A stretch of 64,000 nt of DNA from Phaeodactylibacter luteus (lineage in GTDB: Bacteria; Bacteroidota; Bacteroidia; Chitinophagales; Saprospiraceae), in contig NZ_VOOR01000027.1 of NCBI RefSeq assembly GCF_007993045.1, positions 17,408 to 81,407 on the forward strand. The letters run 5' to 3'. Made by a program: the position numbers and the translations under genes. Positions 44,952-53,440 of the stretch are shown here, one piece after another (within the stretch, counting starts at the first letter, position 1; every line of letters begins with the position of its first letter). The notes below the pieces were generated by a model. The model ran no database searches, was not told where the DNA came from, and saw only the letters and a list, made by a program, of their open reading frames with translations.

Positions 44952-46334
44952 ATGAATAGGGTACGCTCAGTTTTAGCAGGGCACAGTTGGCGGCATTGGG
45001 CCGCCTGGCTGGAGGAGCCGGTATCGGTGGCGCCACTGGCCGCTTTCCGTCTTGTCTTCGGGGCGGTCATGTTGTTCAGTACGCTCCGGTTCTGGGCCCT
45101 GGGCTGGATTGAAGACCACTACATCGGTGTGCCGTTCACTTTCAAGTACTATGGCTTCGAATGGGTGCAAGTGCTGCCGCCCGGATGGATGTACGCCCTG
45201 CATGCAGCTATGGCCCTGGGCGCCTTGGGGGTCATGCTGGGGCTTTTGTACCGTTTTTCTGCTCTGCTCTTTTTCCTGTCTTTCACCTACACCGAGCTCA
45301 TCGACCTAGCTTACTACCTAAACCACTACTACTTCGTCAGCCTGGCCAGCTTTTTATTGATCTGGGTACCTGCCAACCGGAGGTGCTCCATTGATGCCTG
45401 GTTGTGGCCTGGCGTATATGGCAAAGAAGCCCCTCGCTGGACGGTATTGGTATTCAAACTGCAACTGGCGATTGTCTACATTTATGCAGGGCTGGCCAAA
45501 ATCAATACCGACTGGCTCATCCATGCCCTACCGCTGCGTATATGGGTGCCGGCCAATGACAAGCTCCCGCTCATCGGGCCGCTGTTCTCATGGAAGGCCA
45601 CCCCCTATCTGTTCAGTTGGATAGGCATGCTGTACGACACCCTTATCGTTTTTTTCCTAGCCTGGCCCCGTACCCGGCTCCTGGCCTACCTCACTGTTAT
45701 CGTTTTTCATACCCTTACCGGGCTGATGTTCCAAATCGGCGTTTTCCCGATCGTCATGATCGGGGCGACGTGGATATACTTTTCCCCTGCTTTCCACGAA
45801 CGGCTCATCGGCGGGATAGAGCGTGCAGCGCCCATCCCATTCCTGGCAGCAGGACCGCTCAGGGCAAAGCCTGCACCCCGTGCACTGGGCATGATGTTGG
45901 TGCTGTTTTTTGCTTTCCAGCTGGTTTTCCCCTGGCGCTACCTGGCGTATCCCGGCAACGTCTTTTGGACGGAAGAGGGCTACCGTTTCAGTTGGCGTGT
46001 GATGCTCATGGAAAAAGCAGGGACAGCCACTTTTTATGTGACCGACCGGAAAACGGGGCGCAAGGGCGTGGTAGACAATTCCGAGTTCCTTAAACCACAC
46101 CAGGAAAAGCAAATGGCCATGCAGCCGGATATGATTTTGCAGTTTGCGCATTTCCTTGCCCGGCATTACGAAAAACAAGGTGTACATGACCCTTTGGTAC
46201 AGGTAGAAGCGTACGTTACACTGAATGCCCGCCCCAGCCGGCTGCTGATTGACCCTGAGGTAGATCTGGCTCAGGTGGAGGATGGCTGGAAGCCCAAAAA
46301 ATGGATATTGCCCTATGAAGATGAATCGTTGTAA
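44952..46334 (+). CDS. HTTM-domain membrane protein (vitamin K-dependent gamma-carboxylase-like)
   Basis: The 460-residue protein has about seven hydrophobic segments in the order seen in HTTM proteins (AAFRLVFGAVMLFSTLRFW, FVSLASFLLIWVPANRRCSI, QLAIVYIYAGLAKINTDWL, LTVIVFHTLTGLMFQIGVFP) and a C-terminal extramembrane domain. In Bacteroidota such proteins accompany imelysin and TonB receptors. The biochemical role is unknown. It overlaps the receptor gene by 20 bp. Confidence 0.87.
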   Translation: MNRVRSVLAGHSWRHWAAWLEEPVSVAPLAAFRLVFGAVMLFSTLRFWALGWIEDHYIGVPFTFKYYGFEWVQVLPPGWMYALHAAMALGALGVMLGLLYRFSALLFFLSFTYTELIDLAYYLNHYYFVSLASFLLIWVPANRRCSIDAWLWPGVYGKEAPRWTVLVFKLQLAIVYIYAGLAKINTDWLIHALPLRIWVPANDKLPLIGPLFSWKATPYLFSWIGMLYDTLIVFFLAWPRTRLLAYLTVIVFHTLTGLMFQIGVFPIVMIGATWIYFSPAFHERLIGGIERAAPIPFLAAGPLRAKPAPRALGMMLVLFFAFQLVFPWRYLAYPGNVFWTEEGYRFSWRVMLMEKAGTATFYVTDRKTGRKGVVDNSEFLKPHQEKQMAMQPDMILQFAHFLARHYEKQGVHDPLVQVEAYVTLNARPSRLLIDPEVDLAQVEDGWKPKKWILPYEDESL

Positions 46335-48768
46335 GGTATGGAAGCTGCTGCTGGCCCTTTCCCTTCTCTGCTCCGTAGCAGGGCGCGGGCAGGAGGCCGT
46401 GGGCGAACTCCGGGGCAGGGTATGGTCCCAGGCTACGGGCAAGGCTGTGGCCGGGGCTACAGCGGTACTGCCGCAGTTGAATCAAAGCGTTTTCACGGAT
46501 GACAAAGGCGAGTTTGTTTTTCAGGGGCTGGCTTATGGCGCATACGAGCTGGTTGTTTTTGAAGTAGGCAAGGCCACCTGGCAGCAGGAAGTAGCGCTGG
46601 AGGAACCGGTATTGGAAGTTGAGGTAGCCTTGCGGGAGCTGGCCGTGGAGCTCGATGCGGTGGAAGTACAGGCAGAGCGGGAGGCCACTTTTGGGGTTGC
46701 CCGCCTGAGGGCTGTGGAAGGCACTTCCATTTACGAAGGCAAAAAAAGCGAGGTGGTAGTGCTCGAGGCCATAGCCGCCAACTTATCGGCCAACAACCCA
46801 CGGCAAATTTTTGCCAGGGTGACGGGCCTGAACATTTGGGAAAGCGATGGGGCCGGGCTGCAGTTGGGCATAGGCGGTCGGGGGCTGAGCCCCAACCGGA
46901 CGAGCAACTTCAATACCCGTCAGAATGGCTATGACATCAGCGCCGATGCCCTGGGTTACCCGGAAAGCTATTACACGCCCCCCGCAGAGGCCCTAGCGCG
47001 CATAGAGGTCGTGAGGGGCGCAGCAAGCTTACAGTACGGCACCCAATTTGGGGGGCTGCTGAATTTTGTCTTCAAGCGCCCGCCCAAGGAAAAGCCTTTT
47101 GAGGCCGTCAGCAGGCAGACCGTGGGCGCTTTTGGGTATTTTGGCTCTTTCAATAGTGTGGCGGGCACCCTTGGCGATGGGCAGTTCAGCTACTACGCTT
47201 TTTACAACCGCCGCCAAGGGGACGGCTGGCGCCCAAATGCTGGCTTCCAATTGGACAATGGCTTTGCTGCCCTTCAGTTCCGCCCGGGGGAGCGCCTGTC
47301 GATAGGGCTGGAGGCCACGGTCATGGGCTACCTTGCTCAGCAGCCCGGCGGCCTGACGGATGCCTTCTTCGAGCAAAACCCCCGGCAGTCTATCCGCGAT
47401 CGCAACTGGTTTCAAATCAAGTGGAACCTCCTGGCCATGACTTTGGATTACCGCTTCACGGACCGCACCCGGCTCAATGTACGGAGCTTTGGCCTTATGG
47501 CCCGCCGGCAGTCCCTTGGCGCGCTGACCCCCATCAACAATATCGATTTCGGTGGCAACCGGACCCTGATAGACGGGGCATTCAACAACTTGGGCACAGA
47601 AGCCCGTGTGCTGCACCGCTACAAATGGATGGGGCAGGAGCACACTTTTGTGGTGGGCGTGCGCGGTTACCGGGGGCATTCCGATGCACAGCAAGGGGAT
47701 GGCAGCGATGGCGATGGGCCTGATTTTGAGTTCCTCAACCCCGGCGATGTAGAAGGCTCCGCTTATGATTTCCCCAGTACAAACCTCGCTGCTTTTGCCG
47801 AACATATTTTTACGCTCAGCCCTACGCTCACCCTCACCCCGGGGCTGCGCATGGAGTATATCAAAACGGCAGCAAGCGGGTACTACAAACAGCGCGTATT
47901 TGATGCAGCGGGCAACCTCATTGTTGAAAACCGGGAAGAGGAGGAACTGGGCCGCAGCCGATCCCTGCTGCTCATGGGGCTGGGGGTAGCCTACAAGCCT
48001 CGCCCTGGCGTGGAGTGGTACAGCAATGTATCCCAAAACTACCGCGCCATCAATTTCACCGACTTGCGCATAGACAACCCAAACGGGCGGGTAGACCCCA
48101 ACATTCAGGACGAGCGGGGCTTTACGGCTGACTTCGGCTTCCGCTTCCGCAAGGAGCGGTCTATTTACCTCGACGTGACCGCTTTTCAGGTGTTGTACCG
48201 CGACCGCATCGGGCTGTTGCTGCGCTCCGATGAGCCGCCCCTGTTCAACGATTATCGGTTGAGGACCAATATTGCCGATGCCCGTATATTGGGGGTAGAA
48301 GGCTTTTGTGAGTGGGAGATCCTGCGCTATTTCGCCCCTGCCGACAGCCTGTCCAGCCTCAGCCTGTTCGTCAATGCTGCACTGATAGACGCCCGTTATA
48401 TCAATACCCAAGACAACAGCATACGCGGGCGGCGGGTAGAGCTGGCCCCTCCTGTGATGGTGCGCACCGGGCTGAGCTGGCAATGGCGGCAGTTCCGCCT
48501 CGGCGGGAGCCTGGCCTACACATCTGAGCATTTTACGGATGCGACTAACGCCCGCCGGACCAGCTCTGCCGTTAATGGGGCCATCCCTGCTTATATGGTG
48601 GCCGACCTCAGTGCGGGGTACCGCTGGCGCATGTTCTCCCTGGAGCTGTCCTGCAACAACCTCTTTGATGCGGCTTATTTTACCCGCCGGGCAGACGCCT
48701 ACCCCGGCCCGGGCATTATCCCCGCAGACGGCCGCAGCTGGTTCCTGACCCTGGGCGTGAAAATTTGA
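46315..48768 (+). CDS. TonB-dependent receptor, FecA-like
   Basis: The 817-residue outer-membrane receptor has a signal peptide (cut near GRGQEA), an N-terminal carboxypeptidase-regulatory-like domain (about 25-105: GRVWSQATGKAVAGATAVLP), and a plug with GLNIWESDGAGLQLGIGGRG and ARIEVVRGAASLQYGTQFGG. A 22-strand barrel follows, ending in WFLTLGVKI. The plug resembles FecA (ferric dicitrate). It is the last gene of the operon and gives it its uptake function. Start ATG 46315 overlaps the HTTM stop; ATG 46321 is also possible. Confidence 0.92.
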   Translation: MKMNRCKVWKLLLALSLLCSVAGRGQEAVGELRGRVWSQATGKAVAGATAVLPQLNQSVFTDDKGEFVFQGLAYGAYELVVFEVGKATWQQEVALEEPVLEVEVALRELAVELDAVEVQAEREATFGVARLRAVEGTSIYEGKKSEVVVLEAIAANLSANNPRQIFARVTGLNIWESDGAGLQLGIGGRGLSPNRTSNFNTRQNGYDISADALGYPESYYTPPAEALARIEVVRGAASLQYGTQFGGLLNFVFKRPPKEKPFEAVSRQTVGAFGYFGSFNSVAGTLGDGQFSYYAFYNRRQGDGWRPNAGFQLDNGFAALQFRPGERLSIGLEATVMGYLAQQPGGLTDAFFEQNPRQSIRDRNWFQIKWNLLAMTLDYRFTDRTRLNVRSFGLMARRQSLGALTPINNIDFGGNRTLIDGAFNNLGTEARVLHRYKWMGQEHTFVVGVRGYRGHSDAQQGDGSDGDGPDFEFLNPGDVEGSAYDFPSTNLAAFAEHIFTLSPTLTLTPGLRMEYIKTAASGYYKQRVFDAAGNLIVENREEEELGRSRSLLLMGLGVAYKPRPGVEWYSNVSQNYRAINFTDLRIDNPNGRVDPNIQDERGFTADFGFRFRKERSIYLDVTAFQVLYRDRIGLLLRSDEPPLFNDYRLRTNIADARILGVEGFCEWEILRYFAPADSLSSLSLFVNAALIDARYINTQDNSIRGRRVELAPPVMVRTGLSWQWRQFRLGGSLAYTSEHFTDATNARRTSSAVNGAIPAYMVADLSAGYRWRMFSLELSCNNLFDAAYFTRRADAYPGPGIIPADGRSWFLTLGVKI

Positions 48769-48870
48769 AGCTTGCACTCCTGACAAAACTCACTTTCCAG
48801 CCTGACGAAGTTCATCGTTTATGGGGCTAGGCGATGCCATCTTGTGGGGGCAAGCAAAGCCATAAAAGCC

Positions 48871-49290
48871 ATGATCAAGCCCATCCCTATTGCAGTCCGA
48901 CAGCTTATGAGCCGCGACCTGGTTGTTGCCAGGCCGGAAGACCCCATCGAAAAGGCCGACCAGATTTTCATGAGCTACAATATCCATCATCTGCCCATAG
49001 TAGACAAAGATGGGCAGTTGCAGGGGCTGGTCACGAAGAGCGACTACGCCCGGCTGAGCCGCCTGTTGAGCCTCTTTAAGCCGGCGTACGAGCAGGTCAG
49101 GATGAGCGATATCATGACCCGGAAGCTGGCCACTATTGGGCCCGATGAGGAAGTTACGGAAGCCGCCAAGGTGTTCCAGAGCAACATCCTGCACGCCCTG
49201 CCCGTGGTAGACAGTGGGCAGTTGGTAGGGCTCATCACCACCCACGATCTGCTTGGCTTTTTGCTTGAGGAACGCAAAAGATTAGCATAA
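48871..49290 (+). CDS. Two-CBS-domain protein
   Basis: The 139-residue protein is a single CBS pair: LMSRDLVVARPEDPIEKADQ with HHLPIVDKDGQLQGLVTKSD, and IMTRKLATIGPDEEVTEAAK with LHALPVVDSGQLVGLITTHD. CBS pairs bind adenosyl nucleotides and sense energy state. I use ATG 48871; a GTG at 48844 would add nine residues. The next gene follows after 19 bp, so the two are probably an operon. Confidence 0.92.
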   Translation: MIKPIPIAVRQLMSRDLVVARPEDPIEKADQIFMSYNIHHLPIVDKDGQLQGLVTKSDYARLSRLLSLFKPAYEQVRMSDIMTRKLATIGPDEEVTEAAKVFQSNILHALPVVDSGQLVGLITTHDLLGFLLEERKRLA

Positions 49291-49309
49291 ACTAAAAAAT
49301 ACAGGAACT

Positions 49310-49690
49310 ATGGTGACCACCACAAGCAATCTCGAAACCCTCCATTTTGACCACCGCCTCTGGGCCAATGAGCTGAGCTTTTTTGCGGATGAGCTAGGTA
49401 TTTTCGAGCACCGGCTCGAGGAGCTCTCTGTCAAGGCAGGAGCAGAGGGGGCCCGCAGTCAGCTGGAGCAATTCCAAAATCAGTTCATCCGTCAGCGCGA
49501 GGTGCTCGATGAGCTGAAGCACAACATAAAAGTGCACGAACAAAAACTTGGGCAAGCCTTGCAAAAACAGGAAGAGCTGCCCCTGGACCCCGATTTTCAC
49601 AACTATATGGAAGAGCAGATGGCTACCTACCGCGCGCTCTATACAGAGCTCAAGCAGAAATTTTATGCCTTCTTGTCTGCCCACCGGTAG
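49310..49690 (+). CDS. Small coiled-coil cytoplasmic protein of unknown function
   Basis: The 126-residue protein has no signal peptide and is mostly helical. It starts ETLHFDHRLWANELSFFADE and continues through long heptad stretches (QFQNQFIRQREVLDELKHNI, EEQMATYRALYTELKQKFY). I have no family name for it. It sits directly after the CBS gene and before a terminator. Confidence 0.75.
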   Translation: MVTTTSNLETLHFDHRLWANELSFFADELGIFEHRLEELSVKAGAEGARSQLEQFQNQFIRQREVLDELKHNIKVHEQKLGQALQKQEELPLDPDFHNYMEEQMATYRALYTELKQKFYAFLSAHR

Positions 49691-49723
49691 CCGGGGAGCA
49701 AGGCTTTCTGCTGCTTCAGCTAT

Positions 49724-49771
49724 CCCCGCTGTGAGGGCGCCCGCAGGTGCCTTGCAGCGGGGGTTTCATTT
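49724..49771 (+). terminator. Rho-independent terminator after the CBS operon
   Basis: CCCCGCTG (49724-49731) pairs with CAGCGGGG (49755-49762) around a 23-nt GC-rich loop and is followed by GTTTCATTTT. It separates the CBS operon from the persulfide dioxygenase promoter. Confidence 0.65.
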
Positions 49772-49787
49772 TGTGACGGCCGTCACT
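49772..49787. promoter_or_regulatory. CRP/FNR-type activator site
   Basis: TGTGACGGCCGTCACT holds the perfect palindrome GTGACGGCCGTCAC and fits TGTGA-N6-TCACA except for the last base. Its centre (49779.5) is about 41 bp before the start of transcription predicted from the -7 box at 49809-49816, the class II activator position. Confidence 0.55.
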
Positions 49788-49808
49788 GACCAAATATTAG
49801 GCGGTGCT

Positions 49809-49816
49809 TACCTTTG
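49809..49816 (+). promoter_or_regulatory. -7 box of the persulfide dioxygenase gene
   Basis: TACCTTTG matches TAnnTTTG exactly, 47 bp before the ATG. The normal upstream TTG is absent, which suits a promoter that depends on the activator site at 49772-49787. Confidence 0.55.
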
Positions 49817-49862
49817 TATCGTTGAATGATTAAAACACAACTTCACAACGCATAGCCTAAAT

Positions 49863-51314
49863 ATGAAAGTCGAACAAATTTATACCGGTTGCCTGGCAGA
49901 AGCTGCTTACTATATCGAAAGCAATGGCGAGGCTGCAATTATTGACCCGCTGCGCGAGACACAGCCCTACATGGAAAAGCTCGAGCAGGCAGGCGTTAAG
50001 CTGAAGTACATCTTCGAGACCCACTTCCACGCTGATTTCGTCTCAGGCCACCTGGACCTGGCAGAGAAAACCGGCGCTCAGATTGTCTATGGCCCTAAGG
50101 CAGAGACCACTTTTGAGAAGTATATGGCCAAAGACGGGGAGGAGCTCAAGTTGGGCAACGTGACCTTCAAAGTGCTGCACACGCCCGGCCACACTCCGGA
50201 GAGCACCACTTTCCTCCTTTTGGACGAGAAAGACCGGGAATATGCCATCTTTACAGGCGATACCCTCTTTATTGGCGATGTGGGCCGCCCTGACCTGGCG
50301 CAGAAGACTGGAGAGATCACAACTGAGGACTTGGCGAGCTGGCTCTACGATAGCTTGCGCGAGAAAATCATGACCCTGCCCGATGAGACTATTGTTTACC
50401 CCGGCCACGGTGCGGGCTCTGCTTGCGGAAAGAACATGAGCAGCGAGACTTGGGATACCTTGGGCAATCAGAAGAAAACCAACTACGCCCTGCGCGCTGA
50501 TATGACCCGGCAAGAGTTCATTGAGGAGCTCACTGCCGGGCTGATGCCGCCCCCACAGTATTTCGCCAAAAACGCGAAAATGAACAAAGCGGGCTACGGC
50601 AGCTTTGACGAGGTGCTTGAAAAAGGCGCCGTCGCCCTTAGCCCTGCTGATTTCGAAGCCCGGGTGGAGGAGCACGAAGCGCTGGTGCTCGATACCCGCA
50701 GCGAGGCCGCATTCCGCGAAAGCCACATCCCTAACTCCATCTTCATCGGCTTGGACGGCAGTTTTGCCCCTTGGGTAGGCGCCCTGATCACCGACCTGCA
50801 GCAGCCAATTGTATTCCTGGCTGAAGAAGGGCGGGAAGAAGAAGTGGTCACCCGCCTGGCACGTGTGGGCTACGATAACACCCTGGGTTTCCTGAAAGGC
50901 GGCGTTGACGCTTGGAAAGCGGCCGGCAAAGAGACCGATAGCGTGAATGCAATCACCGGTGAGGAATTCGCCAAGCGCCTGGCAGCAGGGCAGGTGCCCA
51001 ACCTCTTCGATGTGCGCAAGCCAACGGAGTACCTTTCTCAGCATGTCGCTGCGGCTGGCAACTTCCCGCTGGATTACATCAACAAGAATATGGACCGTCT
51101 GGACCGCAACGAAACGTACTACCTCCACTGTCTCGGCGGCTACCGGTCACTGATTACGACTTCCATCCTGAAAGCCCGTGGCTACCACAATATCGTGGAC
51201 ATCATTGGCGGATGGCGGGCAATAGAGGAAACTGACGCGCCTCTCACAGCACACGTATGCCCAAGCACCATGTCACAGGAAATGATCGATGAAGCTATAG
51301 CTGCTGTAGCATAG
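49863..51314 (+). CDS. Persulfide dioxygenase-rhodanese fusion (ETHE1/CstB-like MBL protein)
   Basis: The 483-residue protein has an N-terminal metallo-beta-lactamase domain with the ETHE1-type iron ligands His54 (THFHAD), His110 (HTPGHTPES) and Asp133 (FTGDTLF). THFHADF lacks the second-metal His, as mononuclear-iron persulfide dioxygenases can. Two rhodanese domains follow: the first (LVLDTRSEAAF) has AEEGREEE in place of the Cys loop, the second keeps the catalytic Cys (YYLHCLGGYRS). It oxidises persulfide to sulfite, with sulfur transfer, in sulfide detoxification. Confidence 0.92.
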   Translation: MKVEQIYTGCLAEAAYYIESNGEAAIIDPLRETQPYMEKLEQAGVKLKYIFETHFHADFVSGHLDLAEKTGAQIVYGPKAETTFEKYMAKDGEELKLGNVTFKVLHTPGHTPESTTFLLLDEKDREYAIFTGDTLFIGDVGRPDLAQKTGEITTEDLASWLYDSLREKIMTLPDETIVYPGHGAGSACGKNMSSETWDTLGNQKKTNYALRADMTRQEFIEELTAGLMPPPQYFAKNAKMNKAGYGSFDEVLEKGAVALSPADFEARVEEHEALVLDTRSEAAFRESHIPNSIFIGLDGSFAPWVGALITDLQQPIVFLAEEGREEEVVTRLARVGYDNTLGFLKGGVDAWKAAGKETDSVNAITGEEFAKRLAAGQVPNLFDVRKPTEYLSQHVAAAGNFPLDYINKNMDRLDRNETYYLHCLGGYRSLITTSILKARGYHNIVDIIGGWRAIEETDAPLTAHVCPSTMSQEMIDEAIAAVA

Positions 51315-51354
51315 GCTCATCCTAAGTCAATCCATTGATGTTGTTTTGTAGAGT

Positions 51355-51388
51355 AGCGCTGTGAGCCAATCGCAGCGCTATTCTTTTT
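51355..51388 (+). terminator. Rho-independent terminator after the persulfide dioxygenase gene
   Basis: AGCGCTG (51355-51361) pairs with CAGCGCT (51373-51379), loop of 11 nt, followed by ATTCTTTTT. It lies 40 bp after the stop codon. Confidence 0.8.
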
Positions 51389-51395
51389 ATCTTTC

Positions 51396-51492
51396 TTAGA
51401 GCGTGTTGGGATTTTCGGGGCGAAGTATAAGCGAAAAAGTGTTCCGCTGTCTAGCAGGATAGACCGATTACTAAAGTCCCAACACGCTCTTA
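51396..51492. mobile_element. 91-bp MITE-like element with TTA target duplications
   Basis: GAGCGTGTTGGGA (51399-51411) and its perfect complement TCCCAACACGCTC (51477-51489) are terminal inverted repeats. TTA lies directly outside on both sides (51396-51398 and 51490-51492). The TNA duplication and GAG-type ends fit the IS5/IS1031 group. The 65-bp inside has no coding capacity, so it would need a transposase from elsewhere. Confidence 0.75.
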
Positions 51493-51552
51493 CCTCAGGG
51501 TGCAGGCGGAGCGCTCGCATAGCCCTGGATTGTTAACCTTAAACCTTATATC

Positions 51553-52179
51553 ATGAAGAATTTTAATGTACGTTTATTGGCGTTGGCCTTATTGGCTCTT
51601 GGCGCATGGGGCTGTCAGCCGGCACCGGGCGAAAGCGGTTCGGCGGCAGCATCGGAGGCACCGGTGCTGGATACTGCTCAGTACAAGAAGCAGGGCATGG
51701 ACATTGCCCTGACCACTTTTGGTGTATTGAGCGGGCAGCTCAAACAGGCCATGCAAGCAGGTGGTGTCGCCCATGCCGCTACTTACTGCAATACAGCGGC
51801 TTACCCTCTGGTGGACAGTATGTCTGTTGTTTATGGCGCTCAGATCCGCCGGGTAAGTCAGAAACTGAGGAACCCGGCCGATGCCCCCAACGAGCGGGAG
51901 GCAGCGATGCTGGCGGCCTACCACGAACGCAAGGCTGCAGGCGGCAAACTTGGGCCTGAAGTCCGTCAGCTGGAAAATGGGGAAGTCGCTTTTTATGCTC
52001 CTATCCTGACGCAGGAGCTGTGCCTGAAGTGCCACGGCGACCTCGGGGGGGCGCTGGCTGAAAGCGATTACGAAACCATAAAGACGCTTTACCCTGAAGA
52101 TGAGGCCATCGGCTACGCCGCTGGCGATCTAAGGGGGATGTGGAGCATTACTTTCCCCGCGCCCGGCACAAAGCAGTAG
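51553..52179 (+). CDS. Exported DUF3365 (Tll0287-like) haem-domain lipoprotein
   Basis: The 208-residue lipoprotein (WGC, Cys21) carries a Tll0287-like domain. The features are AATYCNTAAYPLVDSM, IRRVSQKLRNPADAPNERE, and a c-type haem motif CLKCHGD near residues 157-163, with GDLRGMWSITFP at the end. Such domains bind haem in a PAS-like fold and may sense redox or gas ligands or carry electrons. It stands alone, 60 bp after the small TTA-flanked element. Confidence 0.85.
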   Translation: MKNFNVRLLALALLALGAWGCQPAPGESGSAAASEAPVLDTAQYKKQGMDIALTTFGVLSGQLKQAMQAGGVAHAATYCNTAAYPLVDSMSVVYGAQIRRVSQKLRNPADAPNEREAAMLAAYHERKAAGGKLGPEVRQLENGEVAFYAPILTQELCLKCHGDLGGALAESDYETIKTLYPEDEAIGYAAGDLRGMWSITFPAPGTKQ

Positions 52180-52512
52180 GCCTTTACAGGTACGAAGCCT
52201 GTGCTTATCTGCACAGCTGCTGCTGGCCCTGGGCGGGCAGCAGCCACTTCCAAATTGGAACAAGCTTTGCAGGACTGCCCGCTGCAAAGCTTGCTGCTGC
52301 TCAGCGCACCGGAGCGGAAAGCATTTTTGGATAAACTTCTGCCATGCTTCCTCCTTGTTGTTGAGGAGGCGGGGGCATGTCGCCCCGGAGGTGTTCCGCA
52401 AGCGCTTGGCTAACTTGGCAGGGGAGGTGTGGAGCCTGGATGAAATAGAGCATGGGGCACTGTGCGGCTGCCGGATGAAAATCAGTATGGGCTATCTGTC
52501 CGCCGGTTCCAA
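52180..52512. other. 333-bp spacer between convergent genes
   Basis: No gene is supported. CAGCTGCTGCTGGCC and GGGCAGCAGCC near 52220-52250 could form a hairpin after the haem-protein gene, but no T-tract follows. Short open frames here have no family resemblance. Confidence 0.45.
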
Positions 52513-53148
52513 TCAGCCCTTCAGCAGCAGGAGCGTCATATCATCAAATTGAGTGACTTGGTTGAGGGCCATGATTTCTTCAAATTTGCTCTCCCAGTCT
52601 TCGGAGCCCAAAACGAGGGCTACTTCCTGCCTGTAGTTTTTCCGGTTCGTTGAGATCCCGTCAGACATGAGCGCAAAACAAGTGCCTTCCCTTAACGGCC
52701 CCCCGCTTTTCACCCTGGATGGCAGTAAGTCAGGCTGTATCCTGAATCCGCATTCCGGGGTCAGCTCTTCAATCTTGCCCTCTTCAAATTTGAGGATCAG
52801 GCTATCGCCAATCCCAAAGTAGAAATATTCCCCCGCCTGCCGGTCAATGGCTACGGACACTAGGGTGGTCAGCATGCCCTCGCACGGCCCCTTGGTCCAG
52901 TATATTTTGGCGTAGGTCTTCCTCAGGCTCTGTGCGATGCCTTCCCGCACGCCTAGATCTGCAAATTCATTCTTATAAAAATAGGCCAGGTCTTCACAGG
53001 CTTGTTCCGATGCTTTCCAGTCGCAGGCATTCCCGCCTACGCCGTCTGCCACACAGGCAAGCTGTATCCGCTCGTCTTCGTAAAAACTGAAGTGGTCTCC
53101 ATTTTTTATTTTCCCCTTTTTGGGGAGGCTTTTGGCAATGTACTTCAT
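52513..53148 (-). CDS. PP2C-family protein serine/threonine phosphatase
   Basis: The 211-residue cytoplasmic protein has the metal-binding motifs of PPM/PP2C enzymes: ACVADGVGGNA (about 32-42), YFGIGDSLIL, ALMSDGIS and QFDDMTLLLL. It is shorter than most (about 240-250), with a compact N-terminus (MKYIAKSLPKKGKIKNGDHF). By family it removes phosphate from Ser/Thr with Mn/Mg. No kinase or anti-sigma partner is adjacent, so the target is unknown. Confidence 0.9.
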   Translation of the reverse strand: MKYIAKSLPKKGKIKNGDHFSFYEDERIQLACVADGVGGNACDWKASEQACEDLAYFYKNEFADLGVREGIAQSLRKTYAKIYWTKGPCEGMLTTLVSVAIDRQAGEYFYFGIGDSLILKFEEGKIEELTPECGFRIQPDLLPSRVKSGGPLREGTCFALMSDGISTNRKNYRQEVALVLGSEDWESKFEEIMALNQVTQFDDMTLLLLKG

Positions 53149-53276
53149 GGTTTTTGAATGAGATGTGTTTGTGTTTGATCGTTGTCTGTTGTGTTGTTGC
53201 CTCAGGAGTAAATAGCACTGATGCCCCTTTGATCGAAAATGGGGTGGCGAACAAGGCTATTGGGATATCCGGTGCT

Positions 53277-53440
53277 TTGGCCTAGCGCTGCGCAGGGGTG
53301 GCCGAAGGCCAGACCCGACGCCTGTAGGGCGAGGGGCCGAGCGGACAGCGAGCCCCGCAGCATAGCGGCGCCTGCCCGTTGGAGCCTTCCTTGCGGCAGG
53401 GGCAGGCCCCTATCCTTGCGGAGGAGGCAGGCCCAAAAAA
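53277..53440 (+). repeat. REP-like repeat, copy 7 (long variant), fused to the tandem array
   Basis: TTGGCCTAGCGCTGCGCAGG, GGCCAGACCCGACGCCTGTA, CGAGCGGACAGCGAGCC and GGCAGGGGCAGGCCCCTATC are present. The A-rich end of this copy runs straight into the first GACAATTTGG unit of the array. Confidence 0.87.

Noticed and set aside
47029..48786. 585-codon open frame antisense to the TonB receptor
   Set aside because: The sense frame is a full TonB-dependent receptor. Long antisense frames are expected at this GC content and this one has no motif.
50043..51128. 361-codon open frame antisense to the persulfide dioxygenase gene
   Set aside because: The sense frame has clear catalytic motifs; the antisense product shows no family.
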